A stretch of 33,108 nucleotides of DNA from Bacillota bacterium (GTDB taxonomy: Bacteria > Bacillota > Sulfobacillia > Sulfobacillales > Sulfobacillaceae): assembly GCA_021820965.1 (NCBI GenBank), contig JAKACZ010000049.1, forward strand, positions 1 through 33,108, read 5' to 3'. Below are positions 32,872 through 33,108 of the stretch, in pieces (position 1 is the stretch's first letter; each line of letters begins with the position of its first letter). The position numbers were made by a program, and so were the translations under genes. Under the pieces are notes generated by a model that ran no database searches, was not told the DNA's origin, and worked only from the letters and a program-made list of their open reading frames with translations.

Positions 32872-33108
32872 CGCGTCGTATGGCGCTTCGGGTGTGCAGC
32901 CGTCGGCGCCGCAACTGTAGAGCCAATACCGTTCTGATGGACTTATCTAATTTTGATCATTATTGATCTATTGATCAAAGATGTTGCCACCTTCTTGCTT
33001 CATCATGCCACTGCTTTTTAGGGCTCGCGCCGGTCATCCCCCAGTATAGAGGTAAGACTGGGGACTTCCTCCGACTGTCGGCGTCCACAGGCGGACACTC
33101 CGCAAGCT
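32872..33108. other. Right-edge region with short repeats and a possible third repeat copy
   Basis: Three TGATC words occur close together (about 32953-32978). At 33037-33075 the blocks ATCCCCC, GGGGACTTCC and, further on, GTCCAC recur in the order seen in repeats A and B. The hairpin between them is longer here (CCCCAGT 33039-33045 with ACTGGGG 33057-33063). An upstream AGGGCT also matches. The copy, if real, runs to the window edge. Confidence 0.35.

Overview
The window looks like a chromosomal segment of a moderately GC-rich, Gram-positive, probably thermoacidophilic Bacillota bacterium of the Sulfobacillus type. This is inferred from gene content, not from a marker gene. The pointers are a hemE-hemH-hemY operon in the Gram-positive order, a YtpB-type sesquarterpene synthase, PaiB, a YheI/YheH-like ABC exporter pair, a full-length tricorn protease, strong Shine-Dalgarno sites and GTG/TTG starts. 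No rRNA, tRNA or CRISPR array was seen.

Left part (1-9.2 kb): IS200/IS605-like right-end hairpins lie at the left edge (1-560). They are followed by a membrane-anchored unknown protein, a heptad-repeat coiled-coil protein and PaiB on the minus strand. A translationally coupled heterodimeric ABC exporter and a CorA-type metal channel follow on the plus strand. NagA converges on CorA.

Middle (9.2-18.7 kb): a membrane-anchored serine hydrolase of the beta-lactamase/PBP fold is followed by a decayed insertion-sequence zone (about 11.1-11.76 kb). That zone holds an IS1634-type transposase relic and copy A of a structured repeat. Next comes the minus-strand haem operon hemE-hemH-hemY, which makes coproporphyrin/haem precursors. 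It is transcribed divergently from a tricorn protease that ends at a good hairpin terminator. The YtpB-like synthase follows.

Right-middle (19.9-28.2 kb): a tightly packed minus-strand operon reads cystathionine gamma-synthase/lyase, then a J-domain protein with a B-box-like zinc finger, a PolB-type 3'-5' exonuclease and RecQ, with ATGA overlaps at two junctions. Divergently, an alkylglycerone-phosphate-synthase-like flavoprotein overlaps a glycerol-3-phosphate dehydrogenase. That pair could connect glycerol-3-phosphate, DHAP and ether-lipid chemistry.

Right end (28.2-33.1 kb): accessory, gene-poor DNA. It carries repeat copy B, an ASCH-domain protein, a GT87-like membrane glycosyltransferase, a TnpB relic, a three-gene cluster of exported proteins (Cys-rich protein, SurA-N-like protein, putative lipoprotein) and a possible third repeat copy at the edge.

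The most interesting items are the structured repeat family (A, B and possibly C), the J-domain/B-box protein embedded in a RecQ-exonuclease operon, and the AGPS-like/GlpD coupling.
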